Shown in pieces: positions 63,212-64,000 of a stretch of DNA of 64,000 nt. The notes beneath the pieces are model-generated. The model did no database searches, had not been told where the DNA came from, and saw nothing but the letters and a program-made list of their open reading frames with translations. The first letter of the stretch is position 1, and every line of letters begins with the position of its first letter. Source of the DNA: Streptomyces sp. 6-11-2 (GTDB lineage Bacteria > Actinomycetota > Actinomycetes > Streptomycetales > Streptomycetaceae); the NCBI RefSeq assembly GCF_006540305.1, contig NZ_BJOR01000001.1, positions 4,216,001 through 4,280,000 of the forward strand, read 5' to 3'. A program made the position numbers and the translations under genes.

Positions 63212-63267
63212 GACGAGAACAGCCAAGAACGCTGAGACCGCCGAGAACGCCGAGAACAGCCCAGAAC
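63212..63267. repeat. tandem 9-10-bp units upstream of manA
   Basis: GACGAGAAC, AGCCAAGAAC, GCTGAGACC, GCCGAGAAC, GCCGAGAAC, AGCCCAGAAC: six related units between the tobH stop and the manA ribosome-binding site. Confidence 0.7.
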
Positions 63268-63282
63268 CGCAGAGAGAAGCGC

Positions 63283-64000
63283 ATGGACCGCCTCGACAAC
63301 ACGATCCGCCCCTACGCCTGGGGTTCCACCACCGCCATCCCGCACCTGCTGGGTGCAGAGCCGAGCGGCGAACCCCAGGCGGAGCTGTGGATGGGGGCCC
63401 ATCCGGGCGCACCCTCGCGCACCGCACGCGGCACCCTCGCCGAGGTCATCGAGGCCGGCCCGGAGGAGGAACTGGGCGCCAGGACGGTCGCGAAGTTCGG
63501 CCCGTACCTGCCCTTCCTGCTCAAGATCCTCGCCGCCGGCGCCCCGCTCTCCCTCCAGGTCCACCCCGACCTGGCACAGGCCAAGGAGGGATACGCCGAC
63601 GAGGAGCGCCGAGGCGTCCCCGCCGACGCCCCGCACCGCAACTACAAGGACGCCAACCACAAGCCCGAACTGGTCTGCGCGCTCACCGAGTTCGACGGCC
63701 TGTGCGGCTTCCGCGCGCCGAACCGGGCCGCCGAACTGCTCGACGCCCTCGGTGTCGACTCCCTCAAGCCGTACGTCGACGTGCTGCGCGCCCGCCCCGA
63801 GGAAGCCGCCCTGCGCGAGGTCCTCACCGCCCTCCTCACCGCCGACCGCGAGGAGATGGCCGCGACGGTCGCCGAGGCCGCGGCCGCCTGTGCCCGCCTC
63901 GGCGGCGACCACGCCCCCTATGCCGGCATCGCCCGCCACTACCCGGGCGACCCGGGCGTGCTGGCCGCGATGCTCCTCAACCACTTCCGCCTCAAGCCGG
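63283..64000 (+). CDS. manA: mannose-6-phosphate isomerase, class I (3' end outside window)
   Basis: The first 239 residues are visible, from the ATG at 63283 with AGAGAGAAG upstream. Family features are MDRLDNTIRPYAWGSTTAIP, AELWMGAHPGAPS, KILAAGAPLSLQVHPDLAQAKEGY (zinc-site Gln and His) and NHKPELVCALTEFDGLCGFR. It interconverts fructose-6-phosphate and mannose-6-phosphate, the first step of mannose activation. The reading frame runs out of the window, so the C-terminal jellyroll was not seen. Confidence 0.95.
   Translation, partial: MDRLDNTIRPYAWGSTTAIPHLLGAEPSGEPQAELWMGAHPGAPSRTARGTLAEVIEAGPEEELGARTVAKFGPYLPFLLKILAAGAPLSLQVHPDLAQAKEGYADEERRGVPADAPHRNYKDANHKPELVCALTEFDGLCGFRAPNRAAELLDALGVDSLKPYVDVLRARPEEAALREVLTALLTADREEMAATVAEAAAACARLGGDHAPYAGIARHYPGDPGVLAAMLLNHFRLKP

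Noticed and set aside
60268..63984. Minus-strand open frame of 1238 codons opposite manB, tobH and manA
   Set aside because: It is the antisense shadow of well-identified genes; its Gly/Arg/Val-rich translation has no family features and no start signal.

Overview
The window is chromosomal DNA from a Streptomyces, or a very close actinomycete. The G+C content is very high, with G or C at nearly every third codon position. GTG starts and ATGA/GTGA overlaps are common. It carries whiB, a SigI-type partner-switching sigma system, F420 biosynthesis genes, four LytR-CpsA-Psr (LCP) proteins and a TobH-type protein. No phage, integrase, transposase, CRISPR array, rRNA or tRNA was recognised.

Layout. 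1-10.3 kb: 3' end of a 4-hydroxybenzoate hydroxylase gene, a Bax-inhibitor-1 membrane protein, small hypotheticals, a thiolase, an SGNH hydrolase, cystathionine beta-synthase and an RpiR/SIS regulator. 10.3-12.7 kb: a minus-strand operon of three Roadblock/LC7 proteins and one DUF4388-like protein, with no GTPase. 12.9-20 kb: a PLP decarboxylase divergent from a histidine-utilisation operon (hutU, an M20-type amidohydrolase, hutF, hutI). 20-24.3 kb: a sigma-like/zinc-finger/lectin membrane protein, then sigI with its STAS antagonist and ATPase-type anti-sigma factor. 24.4-28.5 kb: a POT peptide transporter and a two-component system. 28.7-36.3 kb: gtrA, purK, purE, a dipeptidase, a VOC protein, a CGNR regulator, UDP-glucose dehydrogenase and an acyl-CoA dehydrogenase. 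36.5-48.4 kb: a cysteine-rich copper-storage-like protein, four LCP genes, a thioesterase, a glycosyltransferase, a TIGR03089 protein, an internally deleted amidase and a mannose-1-phosphate guanylyltransferase-like gene. 48.4-52.7 kb: an AlkA-like glycosylase, fbiB, fbiA and cysteine dioxygenase, the last preceded by a short polycysteine leader ORF. 53-64 kb: whiB, a giant membrane glycosyltransferase with a DUF5719 partner, a metallopeptidase-like protein, DUF3499, manB, a Trm112-like protein, tobH and manA (cut by the window end).

How it fits together. The right half follows the order of the Mycobacterium tuberculosis block from manA/Rv3255c to the GtrA gene/Rv3277, so it is an old actinobacterial core segment. 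Its theme is mannose activation (ManA, ManB, ManC-like) feeding membrane glycosyltransferases, with LCP enzymes able to attach glycopolymers to peptidoglycan. The hut genes make a near-complete route from urocanate towards glutamate.

The most unusual items are these. (1) A 30-codon leaderless-type ORF ending CSCRCCGC sits upstream of cysteine dioxygenase, with a hairpin covering that gene's ribosome-binding site. (2) Two related 0.2-kb inverted-repeat elements each overlap the stop codon of a neighbouring gene. (3) An amidase gene has lost its catalytic middle in frame. (4) One protein joins sigma-like, anti-sigma zinc-finger, membrane and ricin-lectin parts. (5) There is a Roadblock operon without a GTPase.
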